A stretch of 64,000 bases of DNA from Ectobius pallidus (lineage: Eukaryota; Arthropoda; Insecta; Blattodea; Ectobiidae). The stretch is taken from assembly GCA_964059195.1 (NCBI GenBank), contig CAXKWD010000005.1:91215882-91279881 (forward strand). The letters run 5' to 3'. This document shows positions 54,800 to 64,000 of the stretch, one piece after another (position 1 is the first letter of the stretch; each line of letters begins with the position of its first letter). The notes below the pieces were generated by a model that saw only the letters and a list, made by a program, of their open reading frames with translations, did not search any database and was not told the origin of the DNA. Both the position numbers and the translations under genes were made by a program.

Positions 54800-55975
54800 G
54801 TTGAATGGAAGGGGTCGGGGGAAGATAGTCAGCCATTTCATAAAATATGGGAATTTTTCCCTCAAAGAGAGAAGTTATAAAATTATTGTAATTGGGTGGT
54901 CAAAAATAAGTTTAAAACCTCAAATTCTCTGAATATTAAGGACTTAGGTGTATCTGAAGTGGATTCATGTGCAAAATCTGTCGATTTACTTATTTACTGC
55001 GTTGAGTTCCCTTTTTTTTTTTTTTTTGTTGCCATTTTTAGCATGATTTTAACACTTTAATGCCATGTAGTTAAGAGTAATCAGCCATGTCCATTTTCAT
55101 TTGAGAAAATATACATCTTAAGGTACAATTTGGTATAAGATTAACTTCAAAAAATATGTGTGGTTAATTACTATGTAAAATAACAAACAAGGGAATTTTT
55201 GTCCCACCCGTAACAGTGATAGTTGGTTAAATTATTATTGAAGAGTTAAATAAATGTTCTGACAACCTGGAAACAGTTTATAATTTGTATTTAATCCCTC
55301 ATACCTTCATTAATAACAACATTAAGACCCTAACAGTAATAGCAAAACAGAAAATGAACTTTTGTTTTGCATAATTAAAATCGGTGTCCAAATTATGTCC
55401 CACCCGTAACAGATTTTGAGAAACAAATTTAAAATATTTAAAATAAATTTTAAATAATGCTTTGCATATAGTGTGGAGGAGAAGGCATTGTAAATTTTAC
55501 AGAATGTGAAGAACCAATTCTAGTTTATTATTTAAGATATGTAATAAACAAAAATAGTTTTTATAATTTGCTAGAATGTCCCACCCGTAATTATGAAATG
55601 GCTGTATAGTAGTGCTAACCCACACAAACCTCATTTTCTATATTACATTTTTAAAGTTTGCTCAAATAGAAAATCTTGTTTTTATCTCTTTTGTACATAT
55701 TAAGTTACTAACAAGAAAAAACTTGACAGAATTAGTCTATATAAATAGTAAAACAATTTCAACGTTTACATATCTATCCCGACTCCTTCATTTGTACTCT
55801 GGTATTTTTCTAAGTACCTTTTCATTAAGTCAAATGTTCTTTGCCTTGTCGTAAGATATCACTGGGAAGACTCTTTGATGATCTTCAGACTATATTCCTC
55901 ACATTTTGGCCAGTTTTCTTAGCCATGATACCATCTAGAAGATGTAAAATATGTGACGATAGGCTTTAGAGGTTT
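54800..55975. other. AT-rich stretch with a thrice-repeated GC-rich phrase
   Basis: GTCCCACCCGTAA occurs at 55201, 55397 and 55578 in otherwise AT-rich DNA. No coding evidence; the 80-codon frame at 55612-55854 has no motif. Confidence 0.5.
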
Positions 55976-56278
55976 ATAATATCGATTTTAGCTTGCCCAT
56001 ACCCGCTTGAACGCCAGGCAAGCAAATTGCCAGCGTCGCAGCTAGCAAGCAGGCAGGTTTCTTTAGGCTTGCATGGGTCAGGTTAAACCCAGCCTAGGCA
56101 AGCCAGAATAAGCTTGCGACATTCCTATCAGCTAAACAACTGTAGTTGCTAAGTGTAGGTAATACTTTCTTGCTTTTCTAGATGCTGGTAGAAGAAATTC
56201 ATCATGCAGATAAATAAAAGGTGGATAAAGTATTAAAAATCCTTTTAGCGTCTTAACACATTTACTATTTTTATTATT

Positions 56279-56403
56279 AGGTAGATTTCGATGAAAAATC
56301 TACCTATTGCAATCGATACCATGTCATGGTTTTCGAAAAATTCTTTCATATCTTTACGTTTCATGCCTCCCTAAGTACGAAACCACCGCCTGTTAAAAAA
56401 ATT

Positions 56404-56468
<65 letters not shown>

Positions 56469-57010
56469 TTATTTATATATACATATATATATCTTTACAC
56501 ACTAGCGGCCGTAATTTTGAAGATATTTGAACCAAATTTTATTATGTTATTTCTAGGCCCAATAGTTCGGACAAGTTCGTTGATGAGCAAAATTGGCGCA
56601 AGGGGGTGGTCGGGGGAGGGGGTTGAAATTTTAAAACATTTATATCTTGCCCCTATGAAGTAGCCTATAGAGGGAAACTTTGTTTGAATAAATTAGAGTA
56701 CTCCTTATGGAATTCACAGTGACACCAACGATTCGGGGGTTTTGGGGGTACGAGTGGGGGTGGGGGATGGAAATTCGAAATTTTTGAAACTACGTCTTGT
56801 GGGGTATCACTGAAAAGCTCTTGATGAGTACTCTATAAATCAATAACTAGTTTCTTGATAGTTCTCATATAAGGCGAGATTTGAATGTTTGAAAAAGTTC
56901 TCTTTTCTCTTTTTTGCAGTTATTATTGCGGGTTTGTCATGCCAAGGCTAAAGAAGAAGAGTGCTACGCAGCGACAGTAAATTAAATCAAAAGCACTTCG
57001 AAATCTACCT
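56279..57010. mobile_element. Nested element with GGTAGATTTCGA inverted ends
   Basis: AGGTAGATTTCGA at the left (with an immediate hairpin to AAATCTACC) and its reverse complement TCGAAATCTACCT at the right. In between are a long TA tract, G-rich blocks (GGGGGAGGGGG), and a 13-codon frame MPRLKKKSATQRQ at 56939-56980. MPR.KKRS..QR is a start often seen in Helitron proteins (recalled), so a Helentron-like derivative is possible. The class is uncertain. Confidence 0.4.
56408..56461. repeat. (TA)n microsatellite
   Basis: About 27 TA units. Confidence 0.95.
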
Positions 57011-57059
57011 CAGCCTGTAGGCTTGATGTTTTCTGGAAAACGTTTGAAAAATTTTCCCA

Positions 57060-57390
57060 TGCCGGACTAGTACCTTTGTTCATTGATAAGTCAAACTCTC
57101 CACATTTTAGTTTCTCCTCGGCTTCCTTCACAGTAAAATTCTCCATTCTCCTTTTGCTTGCACTCTAAACACATCTGAAGTTCCTCAACTATGTAACTGC
57201 ACGACTTGCCAGTGCACTGACATACCCAGTTTCATATTCTTTCCGCCAGGCCTTGCAGTTTCCTTAGGCCCTGTGAAACCCACCAAGTCATGAAGAGCTT
57301 GTGACTCATAGCGACAGTGTTTCTTATCATCGTTGTAATCTGGCTTGCTCTCTTCTGAAGCAAGTTAAAAGCTGTGGCTGGTTGCAGAAT
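57060..57390 (-). pseudogene. Coding remnant inside the hAT-like element, unrecognised
   Basis: The minus strand reads ESKPDYNDDKKHCRYESQAL, HDLVGFTGPKETARPGGKNM, KLGMSVHWQVVQL. After a stop and shift it goes on EELQMCLECKQKENGEFYCE and GSRGETKMWR. The peptide is complex, with Cys/His residues (HCRYES..LH; CLEC), so it is unlikely to be chance. It could be a decayed transposase domain or a captured host exon. I do not recognise the family. At least one frameshift is needed. Confidence 0.4.
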
Positions 57391-57419
57391 TTCAAAGGGG
57401 CAAGCAAGCTAAAATCAGA

Positions 57420-58183
57420 ATATGTACACCTCTAATAGGCTTACACGTGTTAGGGATTGTAATATTAACGTATTCAACATTGCTTACATTACGCGCGTTA
57501 CACGTGAGACAGTTTTCACATTCCCCTTATCTTTAGGTATGATTATGTTTACGGGTTTAACGGTGATACGTAAATTCTTCATGAACTAGCATCATAAGTT
57601 CATTTCTTGTACCCACTTCTTGTGGATTTTTCTTAAAACTTGTGATAAAAAAAGAATAGTATATATTTCTATGGATACATAAACAATCATATACAAATAA
57701 ATTATTATTAAGTATTTATCTGTTGTTATTTATATAATAATAAATCGGCCGAACTTCTATCAGAAAAAAATATCTTGTGGACTAAGAATTTTTATACCTA
57801 TATAATCGCGGACTCGTATGGTGTGGACGATTAAGTTTTCTCAACTAGAAGCTTTCGACCTTGTGGATAGTACGCGTATGTGGACACTCTTTCTTTAGAC
57901 AAAACAATTGGACGAAATATCATACTACTGATTACTGTATTTAAACCCACAGCTTTTAGCCTAATACGTTTCTTAAAAGAATTTAAGAATAAATATACAC
58001 ATAAACGCACAGATTTCATTGCAGATACAGAATACAAAATTAAATATTTATTCTTAGGGTATTTAGTGAGTGTCGCGAGATTTTTAAAAGTATATTTTCG
58101 GTAACTGGTGTGTGCAATTTATATATAATTCTACTGAGAGCTTGACAACTCAAACAAGCGATACTTACTCATGCTATGTAGGC

Positions 58184-58248
<65 letters not shown>

Positions 58249-58695
58249 GATACGTATAACATATTTTAAACCATACCTACATATTTTATATCACTTTATA
58301 AAGAAAATACAGGGGGAAAAAAGAGCTTAAGAAAACAGAAAGAGTTTCGTCTTGGCAAGGAGACAGAGAGGGTTGGTAATGATTTCTGCTCTGTGCAAGC
58401 TATTTCATTTTTCTTGCTTCTGAGGGAGGGCTAATGTGTACTTTGCAGAGTGATATTAAGAGATGAGACCCTAGAGGGATCTAGCATAAGAAAGGAAAGG
58501 GACTTGTATAAATACCACTAGTCATTATGTTCCTTGCTTGCACTCCAAAGAAAAACACTCAACCGATATTTTCGAGTTAACGCAACTTGTCCAAGCATCA
58601 CATTAATTTATTTCCCACAAGCCCCTCTGCGCCCAGTGTGAAATACGGTTTCGATATAGCATTAATTAAAAACCCGATGTAAAATAATTTCAATT
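57420..58695. other. Gene-poor spacer
   Basis: Contains the (TA)n tract at 58189-58244. Overlapping 68- and 74-codon frames on opposite strands near 57.9 kb have no motifs. Confidence 0.5.
58189..58244. repeat. (TA)n microsatellite
   Basis: About 28 TA units. Confidence 0.95.
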
Positions 58696-58701
58696 CAGAT
58701 G

Positions 58702-59542
58702 CAATAGAGTACTCCTAAACCGGACTAAATGGGATGGAACCCGTCCGAATTAAGCGGAATTTGCCATAAAATGCACAAACTGTAATGTAAGTTTCAGATA
58801 GACTATTCCACTCATACGCCCCGTGTTTGATATTGACCAATATCAATTTCTTGGATATAGACCAATCACGGCCGTTTATCTTACAATATTCTTGTATGAA
58901 TCGCGAGGATGGCATTTTATCGGGTAAAACCGTCTGCTTGTTACTGGACACGAAAGCATCAGTGTGCAGTGATTAATGCGTCATATGTTGCTATTAAACA
59001 GCACCAAAACCGATTATTTTGTACAACATAACTTGTTTGGAAATTGAAATAATTTAAATGTACATCGATTAAAAACACAATTTCAATTCGGTGCAAGCCA
59101 GTTCGTGTGCTTTTATTCTGTTCTGCTGTTAGCTTACCTGAATGAAGTTACCTATATCTTATATGCACAATTGGTAGCACTGTTCACAGCATGGACATGG
59201 TAACTCGAATCGTAGCACTGGTCACAATAAGGACATGGTAACTCGAATCGATTCATGATTGGTTGATTCATAGTATGCCGTGATTTCGGAGCTGTTAGTT
59301 TTGTTTTTATACAACAAAGCACGAAAGTAATTATTATTTGTATAATCCGTTACATTTTTATTTGTGGAATAATCTTAATAAATCCAACTCGAGTTGACGA
59401 TTTCATCAACTCGTCAATTGTCGTGGGATTACCTACGATAAAACTTTAAAAATTGATGTTCTTTTCATAAATATAAAGTTAAATACCGTCCGGATTAACC
59501 ATATGTTCGGACGACTGGAGTCCGGATAAGCGAGATCTACTG
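58702..59542. mobile_element. Pogo/Tigger-like non-autonomous element
   Basis: The left end CAATAGAGTACTCCTAAACC followed by GGACTAAATGGGATGG, and the right end (reverse complement) CAGTAGATCTCGCTTATCCG followed by GACTCC, are diverged versions of the Tigger-type terminus (CAGTAGRNTCTCGCTTATCCGGAC, recalled). The target TA seems mutated on both sides. The interior matches the partial inverse copy at 7.0-7.6 kb. A 78-codon minus frame within it is shared sequence, not a clear gene. Confidence 0.65.
59172..59252. repeat. Two 40-bp tandem units within the pogo-like element
   Basis: TAGCACTGTTCACAGCATGG..ACATGGTAACTCGAATCG is followed at once by TAGCACTGGTCACAATAAGG..ACATGGTAACTCGAATCG. The 7-kb copy has a single unit. 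Confidence 0.85.
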
Positions 59543-59549
59543 CAATGCA

Positions 59550-60585
59550 TTCTACTAATGCATATTAATAGTAATTCCATACTAGGTGATAAGACTAGGG
59601 ATTTCAAAAGTTTATTTAATGAGCAGGCAAGGTGTTGGATTCGCAGTGCATAAAATCTGTTGAACTTATTTATATTTTTTAAGGAGACAGCATACCAAGT
59701 GTTTAAGGAAGACGAAACGTATTCACAGGTGAAAAATTAAGATTTCCTGACAAAAATTCGAATTTTCGTTTCCTGAGTAAAAACTAGAATGGATGTCAAT
59801 GAAATCAAATGAGCCTAGTGACATTTTTAAATGTTACCAAATTTAAAATCTGTCAACTCAGTCTTGCTCGTAAATTCTATTTCTTTTTTTCTTTTCAGTA
59901 TTTGCTGTGACAGTCCTGAGTTACATTTCTGCAAGAATAACTACGTAACTGAATGGTGAAGAATTGTGAGAAATCGTCTAGTAGGCCTAGAACGAAGGCT
60001 ACCTGATCTTCGATAGACTAATCCTTCTGCAGAATGAGAAATGTATCAATTACGAACTGTATGTCCTAGTGGTTCTGATTCTTGGTACTTCTTCAAAGAG
60101 TTGCCGCACAGGGATATCAACCAAGATATAGGGCTATGTGTTGTGGTAAGCTACAAATTGCAATTCTTTTAAGCAATTCGATTGCCACAACGATTGGGCC
60201 TAGCCTACTTACACATAGCGCAATCTAAGCATTCTGTTGGTATAAGAAGGAATCTAAATATGTACAAAGAAAGTCAGGCAGCAATCTTGCCAGTGGCCAC
60301 GCAACTCGGGCCCAGCTACGACGACACCATCCCCATTTACCCTTCCCGTGTGCGTGCTGTTAGATGTGTTACATGGTATAAAAGGTATGAGACATGTCTA
60401 TATTGTTATTACGTTGTCAGTCAGTACATTACGAGTGTTATCGCTATGAGAAATGAAGGTCATCATAAACTATATGAGTAAATATGAATTCTTAAACATA
60501 ATTCTAACAGTAGAATATGAATATATTCTATATGTAATTGTTGTTAATAATGTTAATATTATATCTTCTAATATAGTTCTTATGC
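59550..60585. other. Spacer with a possible coding island
   Basis: A 99-codon frame at 60182-60481 includes a GC-richer part (60275-60365) reading AAILPVATQLGPSYDDTIPI and YPSRVRAVR. It looks more protein-like than its surroundings but has no recognised domain or convincing splice sites. It could be an exon of the same unit as 60588-60928. Confidence 0.25.
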
Positions 60586-60587
60586 AG

Positions 60588-60928
60588 AACTAAAAGGTAA
60601 CACTTTAACAAATAATAAAAGATATCATCATAACACCTTATGGAGAATCAAAGATATCACCATAACATATGCCAATAGTCTATACGAGAGGCGGGCATCA
60701 TATGCTCCTTTGGAAAGGCGCCTTAAAGGGAAAATCCAAAATGCCAATGAGTCCATTCGTAGATTACTATCAAGGACGTATTTACGGGGGCTCCAAGGGA
60801 ATCCGGATTCCCCTAATATGAGATTTAAAGCATTAGTTAGAAAAAATCAATATTTTGTGTCAGAGAGGAAAGATGTCAGCAATTTACGGTCACACACTTT
60901 TGAAACCCCCTTAGAAACTAATTTCTGA
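60588..60928 (+). CDS. Candidate terminal exon of an unrecognised gene
   Basis: After a pyrimidine-containing acceptor (AGTTCTTATGCAG|AA, 60575-60587), one frame stays open for about 113 codons to a TGA at 60926-60928: ELKGNTLTNNKRYHHNTLW, RIKDITITYANSLYERRASY, APLERRLKGKIQNANESIRR, LLSRTYLRGLQGNPDSPNMR, FKALVRKNQYFVSERKDVSN, and on to PLETNF. The composition is balanced and charged, with an amphipathic ERRLKGKIQNANESIRRLL stretch that could be a coiled coil. It is unlike the low-complexity frames elsewhere. No homologue is recalled, no poly(A) signal was checked, and a retroelement origin is not excluded. Confidence 0.35.
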
Positions 60929-60934
60929 ATACGT

Positions 60935-61565
60935 GCGTTGTTAATATGGAGAAAATACTGAAAGGATGCGTACGTTTCCAAGAGGAATATCAGCTTTACA
61001 GTAGCAAGCAACAATTAGATGTTGGGTTCTATGATTATTTACCGACGGGGTGTACTGCAACTTATGCTTTATGCACACATAAATGCCTTCGACCTGGACA
61101 GGAGTCGAACGCCCGATTTTGAACAGCAGCGTTGGGGAGTTAGCAGTGGGTATGTTAAGAGTATGGAAAAGATTCTTCAATAATAGGGAATTTCTCCGCG
61201 GCGTACTAAGCTTAGAGTTTCGGGTGGTGAGGTGACGACTCCGTGCGGCTGAATGGACAGTAAAGCACGTTAAAACCATTCCTATTATTTGTAAATAATA
61301 AGTACTTTAACTTTTTCATTGCTACTCATGTATAATATGCATCACCCTGAAAATTTTCATTAAAACAGATATAGGCTACAAGGTTATTAGAACGATGCTT
61401 GATGTTAAAACATGGAGATTTTCCTTCACGTGTCACGATGGGCATTTATAGAAATCAGCTGTTTCAATAAAATTTTCTTCATTGATTTCAAACCTAGAGC
61501 CTAATGATGATTTCACTTTATGATCGCTTAAATTATTATATAAATAAATTCAGCTCTGAAAGCGT
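60935..61565. other. Spacer
   Basis: No supportable feature. The 112-codon minus frame at 60941-61279 lacks motifs. GACCTGGACAGGAGTCGAACGCCC at about 61090 carries a box B-like GAGTCGAAC on minus, too weak to call a SINE. Confidence 0.4.
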
Positions 61566-61979
61566 TAAGGGGGAACATACAGCTTTCGGTGAAATTCAAA
61601 GGATTTTTCCTCAGCAACGAATTGCCTTACAATCTTGCAATCTGACATACTCTTTTTATTGGCTACTTCTACAATTGGTACTATTTTCAAAATTAATCAA
61701 ATTGTTACAGTTATGGGTAACTATCGTCACAAAATGGCAGCCATGTTTCATGTACTAAAATGTCGTTTCCGTGATAATTTCCATAAATGGAAATATTTTT
61801 GAATGGTTTTTTTTCTATCTATTTGCAAACATCATATGAACATCATCTACAATCATTGCAATATCTACAGTGTAAGTATTTTTAAGAAATCTATCTTTAA
61901 AAAATATACTATTAATGTTAAATGAATGATTATAGATAAAATTAAAATAACTCATTTCCAACAGATAAGGGTTAATATT

Positions 61980-62188
61980 AAATATATTTATTACAATATT
62001 CCGCCTTTACCCTTAACATTTAATACACAACTTATCTTGAAATGCATTTCGGCGTATGCTGCGCCATCTTCAGTTCATTACATCTTATATCAACTGAAGA
62101 TGGCGCAGCATACGCCGAAATGCATTTTCAAGATAAGTTGTGTATTAAATGTTAAGGGTAAAGGCGGAATATTGTAATAAATATATTT
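61980..62188. repeat. Near-perfect 96-bp inverted repeat with 16-nt loop
   Basis: The left arm 61980-62075 and right arm 62092-62188 are reverse complements with one single-base indel (ATGCATTT versus ATGCATTTT). The loop is CATTACATCTTATATC. The identity is far above that of the outer arms. Confidence 0.97.
62084..62137 (+). ncRNA. Hammerhead ribozyme-like motif, copy 3
   Basis: In order on plus: CTTATATC-AA, core CTGAAGA (62094-62100), T, stem GGCG/CGCC (62102-62105 with 62113-62116), GAA, self-complementary ATGCAT, then TTT-CAA-GATAAG. AA pairs with TT and CTTAT(AT)C with GATAAG, an interrupted stem I like that at 35.2 kb. The inverted left arm has the same core on minus but lacks the stem I partner. 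The core carries the same extra T before stem II as the other copies. Confidence 0.4.
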
Positions 62189-62499
62189 GATTGTAGATAG
62201 TTTTGTTCAATGATATTAATACAAAGAAAAATAATCACTCAGAGATATTAATATTTGCATAAGTTATCAAGGAAACGGCATTTCAGTACATAAACGTGGC
62301 TGCCATTTTGAAACGATAATTGCCCGTAACTGAAACAGTTTGATTAATTTTGAAAATAGTGTGCAATTATAGAAGTAGTCAATAAAGAGTATGTCAGAAT
62401 AGGCCTACAAGATTTTAGAATAATTCAATGATGAGAAAAAAATAGTGAAATATATCTATTTCTCACCTATGAATTTCACCGAAAGCTGTATGTCCCCCA

Positions 62500-62799
62500 A
62501 TAAGAAATAATTTGTACGAAGTTTTCGCATAAGGGTGTTTTACAAATCATACCTTTATGAACCCTTTTATGTATGGAGATGTTTTGAAGAAATAGGACGA
62601 GGCTAACAGTACAAAACTTACCGAAACATAAAACATATTCTGTGAGTATGAAAAAGAGAATCAATTAATTGCTGTCGTAGTTTTAAATGCAGCATTTTAA
62701 AATAAGTTATTTTTTTTCATTTAGTTTTCCCGAAATTGAAGGTACCCACAGAGACCTAGGATACCAACAACAGAATGTTCGTTGAAAATAAATAAATAA

Positions 62800-62854
<55 letters not shown>

Positions 62855-64000
62855 ACATTTCAAATACTGTAATATGCAAAAGTATGCATTCGGACTTTCT
62901 AGCATTGTCTTTTTCTCTGCATACTTGGACAATGGCGGAGCATTTGTGAGGTATGAATGTAGCCTACTATACGTGTATACACAGAGCCCGCATCGAAGCC
63001 TGCAAAACTATGGTTAACCAAATCAACAAATGTTGTTTTCCTATAAACCACGTGTGTTATGAAATCACGGTCCTGGGAACGATCCCAGGGTTTATGAAGA
63101 CTCAAATTAAATTAAATGTGCTCACATGAATCCGTACAAGCAGCGCAGACTCACAATTGACCTCGTGGGGATCTTCTTAATACTGAACTACAGTATATTA
63201 TCCATGTGATTAGATTTTAACGTCCATGAAGGTGACAAAAATGATTAAATATTTTAGGGCCTGAAAATGCAATAAGTAATAAGTAATAAGCAATACGTAA
63301 TAAGTTATGATTTTAGTAATTCGTCTAATTTGTGTAACCTTTTTCGGAAATTAATTTTATTAGAGCACGACATCCCCATTTGGTAAACTATTATATTATT
63401 TTTCTAAAGCTATTTATGTAATTATTTTGCATATCTTATTAACCTACATAAGTAATTTTGAACTCTTAATTTCAATTTTTATGGATAAGTATGCATTCAT
63501 GAACCACAGATTATTGTCCCTGTTGGACATTACATGATAATATTATAGGATAAAAATACCTAAAATCACTAATTAGTGTGCCTTACAGAAATAACTTGTC
63601 TGTCAGTGAGGTAGACCATTAATGGCAATCAAGGACTTAAAGTCGAAACGTTCCTGTTAACCAACCATTTTCTTACGATAAGCTTCCATAATGTACACTA
63701 CAATAGTGCCAGCCGTTTGGTAATCTTAAAGCGAATGCTCTCATGAACGAAAAAAAGTTATAAATGCATGATTATGATGAAAATGAGACGATGATAACCA
63801 TCAAAACCAGTAATCGCGTTAACTGAAAAAATTATAGAATTTATAAATTTCATTGCCGTTAATGGTGAGCTATAATTCAATGTATAATTGATTAATTTAC
63901 CAATACCATTAACTACATTTTATAGGCTTTTTGATTATCGATTTCTTGCTGAAAACGAATGCTGTTTATAAAAATTTCATTCATCAAAATGTATTGCATT
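62500..64000. other. AT-rich spacer to the window end
   Basis: Holds (AAAT)n then (TA)n at 62785-62850 and a short AATAAGTAATAAG repeat at about 63267-63305. The 62-68-codon frames are not supported as genes. Confidence 0.5.
62803..62850. repeat. (TA)n microsatellite
   Basis: About 23 TA units following an AAAT patch. Confidence 0.95.

Larger units (their letters stand above)
55984..57416. mobile_element. hAT-like element with a nested insertion and coding remnant
   Basis: The ends GATTTTAGCTTGCCCATACC and (reverse complement) GATTTTAGCTTGCTTGCCCC are flanked by ATAATATC and AGAATATG (6 of 8 positions match). The subterminal regions carry many GCTTGC/GCAAGC repeats, as usual for hAT elements. 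An unrelated unit sits at 56279-57010, and the right part has a minus-strand coding remnant. Confidence 0.6.
61569..62498. mobile_element. Fold-back element with long inverted repeats
   Basis: It starts GGGGGAACATACAGCTTTCG and ends with the inverse of GGGGGACATACAGCTTTCGG. The outer arms (about 61569-61800 and 62270-62498) are inverted, diverged copies (GTGAAATTCA, GACATACTCTTT, TTTTCAAAATTAATCAAA, AAAATGGCAGCCA). The centre is a far younger, near-perfect 96-bp hairpin. It is 930 bp and non-coding; the two open frames over it arise from the repeats. TTAA at the left has no clear partner at the right. Confidence 0.85.

Noticed and set aside
61926..62177. 83-codon frame across the palindrome
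   Set aside because: Arises from the inverted repeat; not coding.
63615..63655. Possible fourth hammerhead-like motif (GGACTTAAAGTCGAAACG)
   Set aside because: Stem and GAAAC are present, but the CTGANGA part is missing (ATCAAGG) and no stem I was found.
1..64000. CRISPR arrays, bacterial operons, phage or prophage genes
   Set aside because: No regularly spaced repeats with unique spacers, no ribosome-binding sites with long frames, and base composition and repeats are those of an animal genome.

Overview
This 64 kb window is eukaryotic, AT-rich and almost free of host genes. It looks like intergenic (or intronic) DNA of a large, transposon-filled insect genome. The best guess is a cockroach or close relative (Blattodea). 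That guess rests on recall of a tRNA-derived SINE whose head reads GGGTTCGATTCCTGG followed by a GGTTTTTTCYGGGGTTTT block (three copies here), on abundant mariner/Tc1-like debris, and on frequent ATT microsatellites. No bacterial features, rRNA, functional tRNA, intact transposase or intact reverse transcriptase were found. Only two stretches look like possible host or captured exons (26.0-26.4 kb, minus; 60.6-60.9 kb, plus), and neither is recognised.

Layout. 0-8.6 kb: SINE scraps, a tandemly repeated element at 1.5 kb, a 660-bp degenerate AGTC repeat at 5.2 kb, a transposase N-terminal fragment at 6.7 kb, a pogo-like copy at 7 kb, and a deleted mariner at 7.8 kb with a T-tract grown inside its reading frame. 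10.7-12.1 kb: a fold-back element of a DUF4817-type transposon with a TA-flanked pogo-like MITE inserted in one arm. 17.4 kb: MITE. 18.7-19.5 kb: intact fold-back of the same type. 21.9 kb: hAT-like MITE. 22.9 kb: SINE. 24.2-25.7 kb: Helitron composite with a nested TIR element. 26.4-27.9 kb: LINE interrupted by a second LINE with a perfect 23-bp target duplication. 29.6-31.5 kb: two more DUF4817-type elements. 32.4, 42.0 and 49.2 kb: the main SINE. 35.2 kb: hammerhead-like motif. 35.6 kb: MITE. 36.3-39.6 kb: 3.4-kb TIR element. 40.4 kb: second Helitron. 42.7 kb: RTE-like LINE tail. 44.3, 52.0 and 56 kb: hAT-like elements, the last with a nested insertion. 45.8 kb: MITE. 58.7 kb: pogo-like element. 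61.6-62.5 kb: fold-back with a near-perfect 96-bp hairpin.

How the parts relate. Most elements are non-autonomous derivatives that would depend on transposase or reverse transcriptase encoded elsewhere. At least six fragments trace to one broad transposase family (DUF4817/HTH plus Tc1-like DDE), recognised by a C-terminal signature of the form RCQxCVDxxGxHFQHLL and by one N-terminal piece. Two hAT-like MITEs used nearly the same 8-bp target. The most intriguing signal is a bipartite motif (CTGARGA, short variable stem, GCCGAAA) at three unrelated places. In two of them the flanks can pair as in a type I hammerhead ribozyme. A second genome-scale signal is the palindromic octamer TAGGCCTA, scattered through the window far more often than base composition predicts.
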